DNA of 7,241 bases from an uncultured Rhodospirillaceae bacterium. GTDB lineage: Bacteria > Pseudomonadota > Alphaproteobacteria > MPNO01. The position numbers and the translations under genes were made by a program. The notes beneath the pieces were generated by a model. The model was not told where the DNA came from. It did no database searches and saw only the letters and a list, made by a program, of their open reading frames with translations. This document shows positions 6,021 to 7,241 of this stretch, piece after piece. The stretch is from assembly GCA_937916005.1 (NCBI GenBank), contig CALGIA010000475.1, positions 1 to 7,241 of the forward strand, read 5' to 3'. Every line of letters begins with the position of its first letter. The stretch's first letter is position 1.

Positions 6021-7177
6021 CCCATGAAATGCTGCGCTTCGGCGTGTTTCTCGCCCCGTTCCATGCGCTGGAAGAAAACCCGGCGGCGTTGTTCGATCGC
6101 GATCTGGATCTGATCTCGGAAGTGGAAGCGCTGGGGTTCGACGAAGCCTGGTTCGGCGAACATCATTCGGGCGGGTTCGAGACCATCGCCGCGCCGGAAC
6201 TGATGATTGCGGCGGCCGCCGAACGAACCCGTCACATCAGGCTCGGGGCCGGGGTCAAGTCCCTGCCCTATCACAACCCGTTCGTGGTCGCCGACACCAT
6301 GGTCCAGCTTGATCATATGACAAGGGGCCGCGCATTGTTCGGCGTCGGGCCCGGCGCGCTGCCATCGGACGCCCATCAGTTCGGGATCGAGCCGCGCGAC
6401 ACGCGGCGCATGATGGACGAATCTCTTGATGTCATCATGCGTCTGATGGACGGCGAACGGATCACCGCCCGCACCGACTGGTTCAATCTGCGCGAGGCGC
6501 GGCTCCAGCTTGGCAACTACACAAAGCCCCACATGGAAATGGCCGTGACATCGATCCGATCGCCCGCCGGCGCCGTGGCGGCCGGCAAGTACGGCATCGG
6601 CATGCTGTCCCTAGGCGGTGTCTCCGGCGATGCGCTGGAGGCTTATGCCCGCAACTGGGGTATCTGCGAAGAGTCCGCCGCTCAACATGCCAAGACAGTG
6701 TCCCGGGAAAATTTTCGGGTCGCCATATTCATGCATCTTAGCGATAGCCGGGAAGACGCGTTGGCGGATATTTCCCATGGCTTCGAAAAATGGCTCGGCT
6801 ATTCCCAGGATGTGCTTGCGTTCGGTCCGGTGCCCAGGGGTACGGAAAACCCGGTCGATTTCATGATCGAGACACGGCGCGCGGTGATCGGCACGCCCGA
6901 TGACGCGATCCAGGCCATCGAGGACGCCCTGGCGGGAACCGGCGGGTTCGGCGTTGTGCTTCTGATGGCCCATGACTGGGCCGATGGGGCCGCCGCCGCC
7001 CACAGCCGCGAACTGTTCGCCCGCGACGTGATCCCCCATTTCCGCGATCACTCCGCGGGACGGCGCGACAGTTACAATTTTGCCAGCGATCACCACGAAC
7101 AATTTCTGGATGCGGCCAAAAAAGGCGTTTCCGACGCCGATGACCGTTACAAAGCCGATAAGGAAGCTGCCAAATAG
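6017..7177 (+). CDS. LLM-class (luciferase-like) flavin-dependent oxidoreductase
   Basis: Member of the bacterial luciferase-like family: TIM-barrel enzymes that use reduced flavin and usually O2 to oxygenate a substrate, often fed by a separate flavin reductase. The 386-residue protein shows FGVFLAPFH at 8-16, LGFDEAWFGEHHSGGFE at 39-55, HIRLGAGVKSLPYHNPF at 73-89, then LDHMTRGRALFGVGPGALPSD to 118 and the late IGTPDDAIQAIEDAL (291-305), all typical of the subgroup often annotated as limonene 1,2-monooxygenase-like. That label is only a family resemblance. The C-terminal tail from about 345 is charged and probably variable. The TTG start is chosen over the ATG at 6029 because AAAGGAG sits 6 bases before it and its TTGA overlaps the upstream stop, a translational-coupling layout. 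No flavin reductase gene is visible in the window. Confidence 0.9.
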   Translation: MTHEMLRFGVFLAPFHALEENPAALFDRDLDLISEVEALGFDEAWFGEHHSGGFETIAAPELMIAAAAERTRHIRLGAGVKSLPYHNPFVVADTMVQLDHMTRGRALFGVGPGALPSDAHQFGIEPRDTRRMMDESLDVIMRLMDGERITARTDWFNLREARLQLGNYTKPHMEMAVTSIRSPAGAVAAGKYGIGMLSLGGVSGDALEAYARNWGICEESAAQHAKTVSRENFRVAIFMHLSDSREDALADISHGFEKWLGYSQDVLAFGPVPRGTENPVDFMIETRRAVIGTPDDAIQAIEDALAGTGGFGVVLLMAHDWADGAAAAHSRELFARDVIPHFRDHSAGRRDSYNFASDHHEQFLDAAKKGVSDADDRYKADKEAAK

Positions 7178-7220
7178 GGTTTGGCCCGCTAAGATGGCTT
7201 GGGAATCAAGTTTTACTCAC

Positions 7221-7225
7221 GGGGA
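7221..7225 (+). promoter_or_regulatory. Ribosome binding site of the next gene
   Basis: GGGGA ends 5 bases before the ATG at 7231. It supports a new gene starting at the window edge rather than the ATG at 7227, which is followed by a stop after two codons. Confidence 0.5.
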
Positions 7226-7230
7226 ATGAC

Positions 7231-7241
7231 ATGACTGAACT
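7231..7241 (+). CDS. Start of a further gene, cut by the window edge
   Basis: Only Met-Thr-Glu and two bases of a fourth codon are visible, preceded by a fair ribosome site. The gap of 53 bases from the oxidoreductase stop and the shared strand allow it to be a fourth member of the hydrolase/oxidoreductase operon. Nothing about function can be read. Confidence 0.5.

Noticed and set aside
6611..7102. 163-codon minus-strand open frame opposite the LLM oxidoreductase
   Set aside because: Antisense shadow; the plus strand encodes continuous luciferase-like family motifs.
7198..7214. Possible terminator after the LLM gene (CTTG / CAAG then TTTT)
   Set aside because: The stem is only 4 bp with two AT pairs; too weak to call, and the next gene follows closely on the same strand.

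Overview
The window reads as a moderately GC-rich alphaproteobacterial genome, probably a heterotrophic, possibly marine, member of the Rhodospirillales or a related order. This is inferred from codon and base composition judged by eye and from gene content: a TRAP carboxylate transporter, an acyl-CoA dehydrogenase and a luciferase-like flavin oxidoreductase. No taxonomic marker is present, so the placement is tentative. Coding density is high and no gap exceeds about 105 bases.

Layout. Positions 1-995 (+) hold an acyl-CoA dehydrogenase lacking its N-terminus at the window edge. It converges on a three-gene minus-strand TRAP transporter operon, with a possible two-way terminator at 1004-1043 between them. 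In transcription order the TRAP operon is dctQ-like small permease (4204-3653), dctM-like large permease (3598-2291) and dctP-like periplasmic receptor (2222-1062). A 105-base divergent region (4205-4309) holds a 7-base inverted repeat and a GC-rich hairpin. It separates the TRAP operon from a plus-strand operon: a metallo-beta-lactamase-fold hydrolase (4310-5185), an alpha/beta hydrolase (5190-6020) and a luciferase-like (LLM) flavin-dependent oxidoreductase (6017-7177). The first pair is 4 bases apart and the second pair overlaps by 4. A further gene starts at 7231 and is cut after three codons.

Working together (inference): TRAP systems import organic acids. The plus-strand operon offers an oxygenase and two hydrolases of types that commonly open lactones or esters, and the flanking acyl-CoA dehydrogenase could pass a CoA-activated product into beta-oxidation-like steps. 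A plausible reading is uptake and oxidative or hydrolytic breakdown of a carboxylated, possibly cyclic or terpenoid-like, compound. The substrate cannot be read from the sequence. No CRISPR array, mobile element, rRNA, tRNA or defence system was seen. The most notable details are a probable CTG start for the large TRAP permease, an alpha/beta hydrolase whose catalytic acid appears to have moved to the strand-6 position, and the paired elements in the divergent promoter region.
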